DNA of 64,000 nt from Dryas octopetala (lineage: Eukaryota; Streptophyta; Magnoliopsida; Rosales; Rosaceae), in the NCBI GenBank assembly GCA_963921425.1, contig OY992833.1, forward strand, positions 24,724,698 through 24,788,697. The letters are read 5' to 3'. A program made the position numbers and the translations under genes. The first letter of the stretch is position 1, and the number at the start of each line of letters is the position of its first letter. The notes under the pieces are model-generated. The model ran no database searches. It saw only the letters and a list, made by a program, of their open reading frames with translations, and was not told the origin of the DNA. Below, piece after piece: positions 1-11,963 of this stretch.

Positions 1-1356
1 CTGCAATACAACCAAATTGAGAGACACTTGCCTGGCGCCTGTTTCAATTTTCTGAAGGATATATGATGATATATAGCAGTTTGGGCTTATATGCATGTCT
101 TTCAGGTACTGCTTATATACTCTGCATTTTATTGTCTGTAGCTAAGACTTGCCTATTAAATTACTTGTACTTACTTTTTAAGACAGATTGTCTTAGTTGT
201 GCCATTTCTCTCCTTTTTATTTATTTATTATTTTCTATCGGAGAGAATCGAAACTTTGATCCATATATGTACCATATTTCTAACTTATTACTCCACCATC
301 ACTCATTCTTTGATTGTTAATTGATAGAGCCTCATTAGCAAAGAGAAATTATTATATGTATTTGATACACCGTTAAGTAGTATAATAAATTCAACGTGTC
401 ATAATATGAATATGTATTATTAATACTATACCTTATTAATATAATATCCGTACACTTTAAATTAGTTACACCACACAACAGTATAACAGATACACCTAAT
501 AATTTTTTCATTAGCAAATCACCCCGAGCCATGTTAAGGTGGTCCTGAATTGGGTCGATATGAGACAAATACATAAGCTAATTAAGAAAATAACATTGGG
601 TAGGTTTTCTTGTTTGTAGTAATGAAGTGCATGTGCGGTGGACTTTCATATCCAGCGCATGCAGTAGTCCCAGACTGTTCACAAATCACAATTACTCTCT
701 GTCTGTCACATGCACTGTTGCAACTATATACTTCACTCAGGTTAACAAGTTTCACGGGTGCCCTACATTCAATTCAGTGCTAGCACAGCTTGTATTGCAT
801 GTATTTGTACGTGTCAAAATTCAAATGGGCATGCTTGATGTATCACTAATTCCTAATTCACTATTAACTAAATTTCGAGCCCGGCCTTTTTCAAAATTCA
901 TCTTGATTTCCATTTCCATTTCTCTTAGTGTACTCTTCTATCCATAATTTCCCATATGAGCTGTCCCTGTTAACATGAACTAGTGATGAAAGAGGCCCAT
1001 TGAAGGTCATCCCATCAAACCCATATATGTATTTATATTCACATGGGGTCACGTTGGAACTAGCTAGAAACCACTGTTTGTTATATGTTCAGATGCAATT
1101 AATATGCATGCATCAATTGCAGTGATTCAGAAGAATCAGAATAAATGCCTAAATGCTAGGCGCCTTTTTCATTATTCACTACTCGCAGGCCAGCCAGCAC
1201 CAGCAGAGCAGAGGCACATTTCATCGGATGCAGGCCACGTATATAGTTTGATTTCTAGCTCAAGTCCCTAATTAAGCCTATGATGGAAAGCAAGCACAAA
1301 GAGAAAGAAAGAAAGAAAGAGTACTACTGTACTAGTACTGCTTTGATTTTCATTTG
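1..1356. repeat. Block A, left copy of a segmental duplication
   Basis: This non-coding stretch is repeated almost base for base, in the same orientation, at 19497-20931. Differences are small indels and scattered substitutions; for example, the right copy has an extra piece near 19629 and near 19800. The identity already holds at base 1, so the duplication very probably extends left of the window. It stops abruptly near 1356, where block B begins. The right copy lies about 1.9 kb downstream of the ABCB stop codon. This copy may therefore be the 3' flank of another ABCB gene outside the window (inference). Open frames inside it are shared by both copies but resemble no protein and are not annotated. 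Confidence 0.9.
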
Positions 1357-1877
1357 TTTGTGTTTGGCCTGCTATGAATGATACATTGATACTCGCTCGA
1401 TCACTTATTCATTTGTGGCTATAGCCTATAGTCCATTTTTTCGGGTCAACTTTATTTTTGAAATTTGGCATAACTTTCTTAGATATTTTTTTACAGGAAA
1501 CTTTCTTTTAGATTTAGTAAAATTATAAATTTTTTTTTTCAAGAAATATAAGAATTTATTGTCACAAAATATTGTTTTAATATAGTCAATAATAAACATA
1601 GTATACTTTTACAAAAGAAACTTATAAATGAAATATATAGCACGTGATGAGATGAGTCCAGTGTCAAATGGTATAATGTAGTTCTTTTTTTTTTTTTTTT
1701 TTTTATAATTGTGTAAAAAAAAAAAAAAAACAAAAAAAACAGGAATGATCAGATTGCCCATTCATAAATGGACCGGACTATGTCTTACTTGGACCCAGCC
1801 CATGCTCACTCATCTGTAACCATTAGACTAAGCCTTTTGTGCCAATTAATGCTAGGCCCACCACCTATCCTACTCTG

Positions 1878-2523
1878 TAGGGGTGCAAATTTTGACACAT
1901 CATGATAACACGATTTGAATCTGACACTAAATTAGTAGGTTTGGGTTGGTTATTTCTTGATAGAATAATGCTATACTTACCACATTCTTATACCACATTT
2001 TTATACCATCTGACGTGTCATTACTTTATTGGACAAACTTTTTCTTTTTCTTGATATAAACACAAATATAACACAACTCATTAAACATAAATAATAAGCG
2101 GATCGGGTTAGAGTGAAGTCGTTTAACTTGATTGTGACACACTAAACACACTTAATTAGAATTATATGAAGGAAATGAATAATTTTTCTAATTTTTTAAT
2201 ATGTATTATATGACCTATTGTATACTTAAGACTTATTTGTATATGATTTTGTTTGTATTATGATTACATATATATTTTTTTCTTTTTTAAAGGTAATGCA
2301 TAAGTAACTATTTTAGTTTAAAATAAAATAAATTAGGTTTAAGTTTTAGTTCACGATATATATAGGTCAACTCGAATACGATACGATTATAAATGGGTTG
2401 AATTAGAGTTGAGTCACTTGACACGATTAATTAAACGAATCAAGTTAGAGTTGAGTAATATTTAATACAAACACAAAATAACACGACACGAATCCAACAC
2501 AACATGATCCATTACCAACCTAA
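1878..2523. mobile_element. Non-autonomous hAT-like element (older, in both B copies)
   Basis: The element begins TAGGGGTGCAAA and ends with the roughly inverted TACCAACCTA. It is flanked by 8 bp near-identical target duplications, CTACTCTG on the left and CTACTCAG (2524-2531) on the right. Eight-base duplications and TAGGGGTG-type ends are typical of plant hAT elements. The inside is AT-rich with repeated ACACGA-type motifs and no transposase. The same element lies in block B right copy (6312-8392, interrupted), so it inserted before the duplication. Confidence 0.65.
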
Positions 2524-3235
2524 CTACTCAGGTGTGGTTGATCTTAATATGATTGACAAGACATAATTTGGGCCTACACGACCCAAAAATATTGGGTTTG
2601 CAGTCTGCTTCGTACCTTTGCCAATTACCACCAATAAGCTTGGCCAATTTTAGGTAGAAGGTTAGGTTTAATGAAATTTTCCTATGAGATGATTAATTTA
2701 ATACGTATGTTAAATATGCTTAGAATTGTCAATTTATTGTAAGGATGATCATCAAATAGAGCTTGAAAATCTACCAAGAATCTAAACAACAAAGAAACAA
2801 CAATCTTTATATCAACATGGGTCTCGTTACTTTCTTTTCACTAATTTTCCAGGTATGTTCCAATGAACAAACATCCTTTATAGGCAAGTTGGACTTCCTG
2901 AAATGATTATTGTTGGTTTAGGCTTGTATGGCATTCAAACTATAAATCATCAATGCAAACTCCATTCTTTATTGTTTTGGCAAGGGAAATTTCATTCCCA
3001 TGACCATCTAGACTTTTTATAAATCTCGTGGGATAGATTAGTATTTAGCACAACTGCACAACACAAGTATACCAAAGAGGGAGTACAGTGTAGATAAAAA
3101 GAAAAAGGGATAGAGTGAAAATCTTACAAACCAAACTAGTCAGTGACTGTTTGTGTCACCTAACTATAAGAACAAATTCGATTTATAACTCTTAGAAACT
3201 AGTAGGTCTCATGTTCAAATCACCTATTATTTTTC

Positions 3236-3606
3236 GAGTTAATTACACTTACATCCCCTAAGGTTTATCGTTTTTTCACATACATCCCCTGGGGTTTCAA
3301 TAATTACAAATACACCCCCTAAGGTTTCAAAACTGTTGTATATAACCCCCGATAGTGAAACGAAAAATGATGAGAAACTATGCAAAAAAGCATGCTAAGG
3401 AGTGAAATGACCTAATAAGATTACTCAAGGTGTAAGGTCTAATCTCAATACAAATATTTTCTTTTTTGTTTATTTATTTTTTTCTCTTGTAGAGGGTTAT
3501 ATGCAATAGTTTTGAAACCTCAGGGGGTGTATGTGTAATTTTTGAAACCCCAAAGGGTATATGTGAAAAGACAATAAGCCTCAGGGGGTGTAAGTGTAAT
3601 TAACTC
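3236..3606. mobile_element. Mutator-like MITE with 9 bp target duplication
   Basis: The ends are inverted copies, GAGTTAATTACACTTAC at the left and GTAAGTGTAATTAACTC at the right. Inside them are imperfect repeats of the type CCCCTAAGGTTT. The element is flanked by TTATTTTTC (3227-3235) and TTACTTTTC (3607-3615), a 9 bp duplication with one mismatch, which points to a Mutator-like (MULE) element. The matching place in the right copy of block B (near 8900) holds the uninterrupted site, so this insertion is younger than the block B duplication. It carries no coding sequence. Confidence 0.8.
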
Positions 3607-4061
3607 TTACTTTTCCGGCTTTCACAAAATTCGAGAGATCATTAGCTTCTTAAAAATATTTTCTTACTAGATAATTTTATAAGTTTTTTTTTTTTTTTTA
3701 ATATATGGAAATGATGAATTGGAACTTGAAATTTCTTTTAAACCGGAGAGAAAATAGTATTATTATGCAAATAACTATTTTTTAATAATTGAAGCCATTT
3801 TATGGAAATTATTTATTTATACTAATAATTAGTTGGTAACAGTCGAATAAGTACGTTGTCAAATTGTCAATTATAATTATTAATTGAATATTATTATAAT
3901 TAAACACGAAATCATAATTCATTGCTAATGGTTTATGAGCAGACTGAATGCATGTTTTGAGTTTGCACCGCGAGATTGGCCATAGCTCCATGGCTCAAAA
4001 TATAAGTATGTCAGAATCTCCATTGTATATCAATAATCAGAATAAAAGGTTCACAGTGTAC

Positions 4062-5556
4062 CTTACAGCTCGAGTAGATAGCATCTTTGTGCCATGCATA
4101 GCCCTCTTTACATAACCAAATCGATCAGCCTTCACCAAGTTGCCTTTCTCTTTGTCTATGACAAGTCCTCTAATGACCTATACGAAAAGATGGAACAAGG
4201 TGGAAGAGAAAAAAGAAATTACAGATCTTATGAATTGCATAAATGCCAACACTAGTAAACTTCTCAACTTGTTTATAGATGCTACCAAGTCAGGGTCAAA
4301 TGCAAGACCGTCAACAGGGAAGCCCACTTTCCTTAAGTTGTCCATACAGTAGTCATAAGCCTTCCCTTCCCAAGCCTGCAAGATACACAGATTCATATCA
4401 GACAATCCACAATCCCACCTCCTCTAGCACCAACAGTAACCAGAAGAATAATGGTAATTAATGCATTGAGGTTCCAACACTGGTTATTTATACATGCAAC
4501 ATATAAGACCCCGATGCGGTCAGCATCAAAGCTGAAGTGCTTAATGTGAGAAAAATAACAAACAAAATAAAGTGCGGTCCCATACTCCCATGTAATACCC
4601 CATGTAGCATCACCAAATGCGTAATTTGACATCAATAGTGCACATGTAGTTTTGTGCAAGTTTTGTGTTTATGCAAGTATCACAACCCTATTAAGAAAGA
4701 TTTTCACATAATCAACACGTACCAAAATTAGAAACTGATACTTACAATCACGTTATAATGCATCAAGGTGTAGTCCATATCATATCCAATGGCACTGATT
4801 GATCGAAGATTCAATGTGCGGCTACAAAAAATACCACGAGGTGATTGTCTTGACGAAAAAGGACTCTGCACAATAACATCCAAGATGGTCAGATTGATGA
4901 TGTAGTAGTACTATTATACCACAAGGAAACGATCAATGGGATATTCATTACAAACAAAGAACCATAACAGACTTGGTACTCTACCAAACCAGAGAGAGAT
5001 AAAGAAAGAGAGCAAAAGGGTATACTAATAGGACCAAATGTATGCAGAAAAGGAACTAATAAACAGCACCGGGACACCCAAGTCTCTGAGCAAATCTTCA
5101 GCTTCTTCAGCCTCCATTCTAGCAACTTCTTCAATTGGACCTTCTAAGGTTTCCTGACCATCAATTCCTACATAGGTTCCTGGAAAATAACAAAACTTTA
5201 CACATGTGTGACACCATAGTTGCAGAACCGCAAGTGGGAAATAAAAGAGCGTTGGAAATAAAGTTACCAAAGGCCTCAAGATGCTCCACCTTGACATTCA
5301 AATCCCCTTTGGTCTTCTCTCCCAAATAATCAACGTCATACTTGTTCGACGGCGTGACCGAAAACACCGACTTCTCGTCGACGCTACTACTGCTGCTGCT
5401 GCACTGGCACTTCATCCGTTGATTCCAGGGTAAAGACTTGATACTGAGACTGTTATGCGACATGGGTCGGATTCGAACTGGGTTTCTGAGATAGTTGAAG
5501 GCAGCCATTGATACAGGGGCCTCTCTGAAATTCCCCAATGCCTCCGAAACGTACAT
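4062..5556 (-). pseudogene. 5' fragment of a HAD-family (IMP/GMP-type) 5'-nucleotidase gene, 3' half lost
   Basis: Five exons join in frame on the minus strand: 5556-5268, 5179-5070, 4865-4746, 4375-4286 and 4177-4062, all with GT-AG borders. They give 241 residues from ATG 5556; a later ATG at 5508 is possible. The DMDYTL motif (about residue 164) is the HAD nucleophile motif I of cytosolic purine 5'-nucleotidases, which remove phosphate from IMP/GMP. The next exon (AWEGKAYDYCMDN, then GFPVDGLAFDP) matches the same family. Full plant members have roughly 600 residues. The last exon ends at a donor (phase 2), and no later exon exists: block B left copy starts about 140 bp on. HAD motifs II-IV are therefore missing and the gene is probably non-functional. 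A full copy may exist elsewhere. Confidence 0.8.
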
Positions 5557-5750
5557 CTCTGAAACTGAAAGATGGGTGAGGGCTTGTTGCAGAGCGCGAT
5601 AGAGAGGAGTAGAAGCAGAAGAAGAGAAGAGAGTGGAGTGGAATCCGAAAATATCTGGGTGTTTTACAAGGAGAGCACTGTAGTGCTGAAAGTGAGAGTT
5701 GCTTTTTGGGGATAGGAATACCGAATATGGGATTTGATTTGTCGCTCAGC
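5557..5750 (-). promoter_or_regulatory. 5' leader and remnant promoter of the 5'-nucleotidase fragment
   Basis: About 190 bp lie between the first exon and the start of block B right copy at 5751. If the fragment is transcribed, most of its upstream control region would have to lie in block B. No clear TATA element could be assigned. Confidence 0.3.
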
Positions 5751-8700
5751 TGTTTGTGTTTGGCCTGCTATGAATGGTACATTGATACTCGCTCGATCAC
5801 TATTCGCGGGTTACGCTCTTTGGAGTATGGTCTATCTATCCATCTCTCTCTGCAAGTTGCAACCATGATGATGATAAGGTAAGGTCAAGCACTTTTTTCA
5901 CTTATTCATTTGTGGCTATAGCCTATAGGCTATAGTCCATTTTTTGGGTCAACTTTATTTTTGAAATTTGGTAAAATTATAAATTTTTTTTTTTCAAGAA
6001 ATATAAGAATTTATCGTCACAAAATATTGTTCTAATATAGTCAATCATAAACATAGTATACTTTTACAAAAGAAACTTATAAATGAAATATATAGCACGT
6101 GATGAGATGAGTCCAGTGTCAAATGGTATAATGTAGTTCTTTTATTTTTTATTTTTTATAATTGTGTAAAAAAAAAAGGAATGATCAGATTGCCCATTGA
6201 TAAATGGACCGGATTGTGTCTTACTTGGACCCAGCCCATGCTCACTCATCTGTAACCATTAGACTAAGCCTTTTGTGCCAATTAATGCTAGGCCCATCAC
6301 CTATCCTACTGTAGGGGTGCAAATTTTGACACCGATTCAAATTTGACACTAAGTAAGTTTGGGTTGGCTATTTTTTGATATAAACACAAATATAACACAA
6401 CCCATTAAACATAAATAATAAGCAGATCGGGTTAGTGTCAAGTCATTTAATTTGATTGTGACACACTAAACACACTTAACTAGAATTATATGAAAGAAAT
6501 GAATAATTTTTCCAATTTTTTAACATGTATTATATGACCTATCGTATACTTGAGACTTATTTGTATATGGTTTTGTTTGTATTATGAATCACTAGTAATG
6601 AGTTAAATTTCGCGAAATTTCGTTTTTCAGGGCCATGAAAACTTTATCACATGTTCATCCATTTTTCGTCAAATTTCGCGTAAATTATCGCGCCGAAATT
6701 TCGAGGCATCTTCACGGCATCTTTTGGTGAATTTGAGCGAAATTTCGATCAAATTCACAAACCCAGTCATCTCGCCCAGGGGAGAGAAGAGATCATCCAT
6801 TTTCCCTTAAAGGTTCTAAAAGAAAAGGGGAAGGAGAAGTGTTTTTATTGACTGGGGAAGAAAGGGGGCGAGAAGAGATTAGAGAGAGAATAAATCGGGG
6901 GAGAAAAGAGATTGGGGAGGGAGAGGAGGAAGAGAGGGAGATTGGGGAAGGAGAAAGGAGGAACAGATCTGGGAGGGAGAGGGAGGAGAAAGAAGATATC
7001 AGGGAGGGAGTGAGTGAGGGCGTACTGGGAGGGAGAAAGAGAAGATGAGAAAAGCTGAGAGGAATATGAGAGTGGGTACTGGGGAGTGGGGAGTCACGAC
7101 TCACGGGGAATGAAAGGAAAGGAAACAAAAAAGAAAAGAAACAAAAAGAAAAGAAAAGAGGAAGCTTACTGAAAAGCCTACAACTCCCAGTGATTAGATT
7201 AGACTTCTTGGTTGGCTGGGCTCTCGTGCTCAATCATGTCATGTGTTAATCAAACTAATTTCATGTCCTTTGATCCCACTCCCACCAACCACATTATGCT
7301 CACGTACTACTACTTACAAGTTGCCTTTATTCCATAATTTAAAAATGGTATTTTATTCAAATTAAAATGTTGAATGGACTTATTTATAATGTCAGTTTCT
7401 ATGCCACAAGGCCCACAATGAATTTCAATTTATTTTTTATTATTTATTTCTTACATAATATTTTATTTGAAAAACATGATTTGAACATCATGAGCATCGA
7501 AAAGTATCTTTGGAGTGTATAATTTAGGGTTTGGAGCCTTTGGGTAATTGGAAATTTGGAAGAAAAAAAAAATTTGGGTTTTCATTTGGCCGTTTTAGAG
7601 TTTTGTTTAGTTATTTTTAAACCTTAATACATTTCTATATAAAAAATAATTAAAAATATATACCCTAAAGGACCTAAACTCTAATATCATATATCATATC
7701 CTAAACAATATAGAGTATATATGGTTTGGTGTATAGATTATAGAGTATAAAGAGTATTTAGGTATATAGAGTATATAGGTTTATTATTAGTATTTAGTAT
7801 ATAGATTATAGAGTATAAAGAATATATTAATTTCATTTATTCATTATACTAATTTTATTTAACAGTATTTGCCTCAAACGCGCATTATATTCATCTTATA
7901 TTACATGAAACCTACTATATAATTTGGTTTCTTCAATGTTTTTTTATCAATTTAGTAGATAATATGTTAAATAAACATATGGTAAAGTTTCATTCAAAAT
8001 TTCCGTATTTTGATAGCAATTTCCGTCGTTTCCGTTTAATTTTTGTCAAAATTTAAAAATTTTCAAAATTTTCGTCGAAATTTTCATTGAAATTTCCTCG
8101 AAACTCAAAATTTTATTCCTTGATTATAATTACATATATATATTTTTTAAAGGTAATGCATAAGTAACTATTTTGGTTTAAAATAAAATAAATTATGTTT
8201 AAGTTTTAGTTTACGAGATATATAGGTCAACTCGAATATGATACGATTATAAACGGGTTGAATTAGAGTTGAGTCATTTGACACGATTAATTAAACAAAT
8301 CAAGTTAGAGTTGAGTAATATTTAATAAAAACACAAAATAACACGACCCGAATCCAACACATGATCTATTGTGTGTTCTATTGCCAACCTAACTACTCAG
8401 GTGTGGTTGATCTCAATATGATTGACGAGACATAATTTGGGCCTACCCGACCCAAAAATATTGGGTTTGCAGTCTGCTACGTACCTTTGCCAGTTACCAC
8501 CAATAAGCTTGGCCGATTTTAGGTAGAAGGTTAAGTTTAATGAAATTTTCCTATGAGATGATTAATTTAATATGTATGTTAAATATGCTTAGAATTGTCA
8601 ATTTATTGTAAGAATGATCATCAAACAGAGCTTGAAAATCTACCAAGAATCTTAACAACAAAGAAACAACAATCTTTATATCAACATGGGTCCCGTTACT

Positions 8701-9210
8701 TTTCTTTTCACTAATTTTCCAGGTATGTTCCAATGAACAAACATCCTTTATAGGCAAGTTGGACTTCCTGAAATGATTATTGTTGGTTTAGGCTTGTATG
8801 GCATTCAAACTATAAATCATCAATGCAAATTCCATTCTTTATTGTTTTGGCAAGGGAAATTTCATTCCCATGACCATCTAGACTTTTTTTAAATCTCGTA
8901 TTATTTTTCCGGCTTTCACAAAATTTGAGAGATTATTAGCTTCTTAAAAATATTTTCTTACTAGATAATTTTATAAGTTTTTTTTTAATATATGGAAATG
9001 ATGAATTGGAACTTGAAATTTCTTTTAAACCGGAGAGAAAATAGTATTATTATGCTAATAACTATTTTTTAATAATTGAAGCCATTTTATGGAAATTATT
9101 TATTTATACTAATAATTAGTTGATAACAGTCGAATAAGTACTTTGTCAAGTTGTCAATTATAATTATTAATTGAATATTATTATAATTAATCACGAAATC
9201 ATAATTCATT
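5751..9210. repeat. Block B, right copy (interrupted by a 1.5 kb insertion)
   Basis: This is the second copy of 1355-3923, in direct orientation. It keeps about 95 bp (near 5805-5900) that the left copy has lost, and it lacks the left copy's 371 bp MITE. It is split by a hAT-like element at 6589-8122 that sits inside the older hAT-like element (6312-8392). After 9210 the two copies diverge. Confidence 0.9.
6589..8122. mobile_element. 1.5 kb hAT-like element nested inside an older hAT-like element
   Basis: The sequence is absent from block B left copy, whose empty site reads ATTATGAT (near 2259). Here the insertion is flanked by ATTATGAA (6581-6588) and ATTATAAT (8123-8130), diverged 8 bp duplications of that site. 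The ends are loosely inverted, with TCGCGAAATTTCG-type motifs at both sides. The interior has a purine-rich tract (about 6830-7160) and AT-rich DNA. No transposase is visible, so it is non-autonomous. The open frames over the purine tract are low-complexity artefacts. Confidence 0.65.
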
Positions 9211-11963
9211 CATAATTGACAACATAATATATCTTATATAGCGATAATCCTAAAAAAAAATATTAGAATTCGTGTATTATACTTTATCTCTCCTTGGAAA
9301 ATGACAAGTAAATATATATATTAACGATTTGTTATCCAGTGAGCTGGGCAGTGGTCCTAAAAATACTAGGCCGATAACAAACAAACATCAAAAACACACA
9401 AATCCATCCCAAGGTTTCTAGAAGTAAATCAAAGTAAGGACATCATGAAATTAGTACAACAAATTAAGAACAGCGACAGGGTTGCTTTGTCATGTCTGAT
9501 GTCAGATTCCCTGTATGTTATTTGTTATGTTGTGAATAAAAGATTATTAAGGATTCTGGCATCTATATATATAGGTTATTTATATTTGGTTAGAAGGTGA
9601 TCTTATATAAAACAAATTTAGAATTAATTATATATATGAAGTTTGTCCGGACGAAATTTTATACAGGAATTCAGAATTTTAATAGTTAAATTCTTTACAC
9701 ATAAAAATTTTTTTTATATAAAATTGACATAAAAAATTTTCATACAAAATCAGTGCGAACCAAATGTAACTTAGCTCCTTCATCCCTTTATTATACATGG
9801 CTGATGCCTGTACATGTACACTATGTACCCAATACCCGAAGTGCATATAATATCTTTAAGAGCCATTTTTGACTAAAAATAAAAAATTATAGGGGTTGAA
9901 TTGTTATATTCCATATGGCTGGCCCATGACTTTTCCTAATGTCAAGTATACAACAGCTCAGTCCTCAGGTCATATTCAACACTCAACAGCACCGTTTTTG
10001 TATTTTGGGTCACGCACTTCCAAGCTTTATCTTTTTTCTTGCTGCGATTCCTGTCCTATTCCATGTATTTTAGCCATAGCCTTTAACAAAATACAACATA
10101 ATGTCCAAAGTATGAACACAAGTCCAATAGGAGCTTCCTTCTTTATTCATTCCTTATGTATTCGTTCGGTAATTCGGTTGATGAGTCCATCCATGCATGC
10201 ATGCATCATTACGAATTTCGCATATATATATATGTGTGTGTACACCATAAGTACATGTTTATAGTAAACAAAAAGTATTAACAACAGGTCTTGGCTTTAA
10301 TAGACGTGTTTAATTTTCTTCTTATATATAGCTTAGTACTTAGCTAACCAACTTGTTATTACATGCATGAATATAATCAAGCTATTTGGTCCAATAAGTT
10401 AATCTAAAGAGCCTTGATGACTATGTTGCAGTTGCCATGCATGTGAGGCCGGGGTGGGAAGCAGATTCTAAAATAGAAAAGGCAAAGACATCATACAATA
10501 CCTAACACTACGATATTCGTACAGATCTCACGCAAAGAATATTAGAATGATAACAGAAAAAGGACAAATAATTAGAGACTGAAACATATATAATATGCTA
10601 ATTAATATGTCATATGTGTTACGTACTATGTCACGAAAATGATTTCTTTCTGACTTTCTCCATCTAATCCATTACAAATTTTTGCATAATTTATTTTTAT
10701 CAAAGCAAAGTGATGGTGGGACAGAGTGATTGACAATTGACACCCCACCCGTCACAACAAGAGGACGGCTAGCTACGTACATTGCATTTTGCAAGCAGCA
10801 GAAAGAATAGAGGATCTGAAATGGTAAAACCCAAGTTACCCATTACACATTTCCAACCCAATCAATATCAAAGCAACTAAGCTCTGAAGAGGAGTTGAGG
10901 ACTTGAATTGTACTTCTTTTCTTGCCTTATAAGTTTTTTTTTTTTTTTTTGAGATAATTTGAATGTTTGACAGTATGACACTCGACTAATCATTGATCCG
11001 ACTATCTGTAGTTGGTAAGCAGTAGGGTGATTTTTGCTGGCTTATAAAATCAGTGCTTGCTGAGAAATACACAGCAACTTCATCAACCCAGTTCCCAAAA
11101 AGTGGTACTTAACCTGATACCTTAACACTCCTTTTTTTATCCTTTGGTGATATTAATGTTTCTTGCAACACTTTTAAGTTGTACCCCTGTTGTTTGTGAT
11201 TATGTCTCTCCCTTTAATCTCTCTTTCAGCATGCATTCGCTGGCCCATTGGTTTCTTTCTCTTTGTCTTTCATCATTTGATTCCTTGTTTGATGTTGTTT
11301 GTTTCCATTGTTTTTTTGGAGGGAGAGAATTCAAAATCCTCTGCTGAGGTTGTAAAGTTTTATTCCTATTACTCTTTTTGTTTATATACAGATTGACAAG
11401 AAATGCCTTCCTCGTGATTTCAATGTGTGAGTACTGCCTACATGCTTTCTGTGTGAGGCTTTTTTAATGCTCAGTTTTGTTATAATGTCTTTTCATTGCA
11501 AAAAACCTTCATAATTATTGATTTATTAATTACTTGTTTGGTTTGTCATCTGGTTCATTTTCCCCTCTACACAGACAGTTTTCTTTTTCTGGAATCAATA
11601 TAGTCATATTCTGCACTATTTACTTCAACTACAGTACTGCCATACTGACACGTGCACAGACACACAGAGACACACACAAAAGACGAATATTGGAATACAT
11701 GAATTTTTTATTTTGGTCGAATGATCAACTTTATATTCAATTAGGACGAGTTGGCATCTGTTCCTTGTTGGTTTGCATACTGCCCAAAAAACGAAATTAA
11801 AAAATAAAATTTTGGTTACTAATTCAAACTAGAAATGTTTCTCTTGCAGCTCTGATCTTATCATCCAAGTTCTGTGAGGAGCTTGTTTTCAACCATAGCA
11901 ACTTAGTTCTCTGAGGTGCTGCTTGTCAAATATAGCAGCTTAAGTACTATTGGAGTGAAAAAC
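9211..11963. other. Intergenic region upstream of the ABCB gene; possible 5' leader exon
   Basis: No gene is seen in the first 2.6 kb, which is AT-rich. Near the gene, an acceptor-like tract ending TTCTCTTGCAG at 11849 precedes CTCTGATCTT. A non-coding leader exon of about 114 nt (11850-11963) following an intron is therefore likely. The upstream leader exon and the promoter could not be placed. A further ATG at 11916 is in frame but adds 16 residues that look like leader sequence. Confidence 0.4.

Larger units (their letters stand above)
1355..3923. repeat. Block B, left copy of a second segmental duplication
   Basis: The sequence from TGTTTGTGTTTGGCCTGC onward reappears at 5751-9210 in the same orientation. 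Relative to the right copy, this one lacks about 95 bp near 1400, where a short shared motif (CACT/TCACTTATTC) marks the deletion ends. It also lacks the 1.5 kb insertion at 6589-8122. It carries an extra segment at about 3020-3226 and a 371 bp transposon at 3236-3606. No gene is recognisable in it. Confidence 0.9.

Noticed and set aside
627..947. Open frame of 106 codons in block A, with a near-identical frame at 20202-20477
   Set aside because: Conservation is explained by DNA duplication. The sequence resembles no protein, and the right copy has a different C-terminus owing to an indel.
6793..7233. Long open frame on the minus strand (Ser/Leu/Pro-rich) and its plus-strand partner (Glu/Arg-rich)
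   Set aside because: Both come from a low-complexity purine-rich tract inside a transposon-like insertion.
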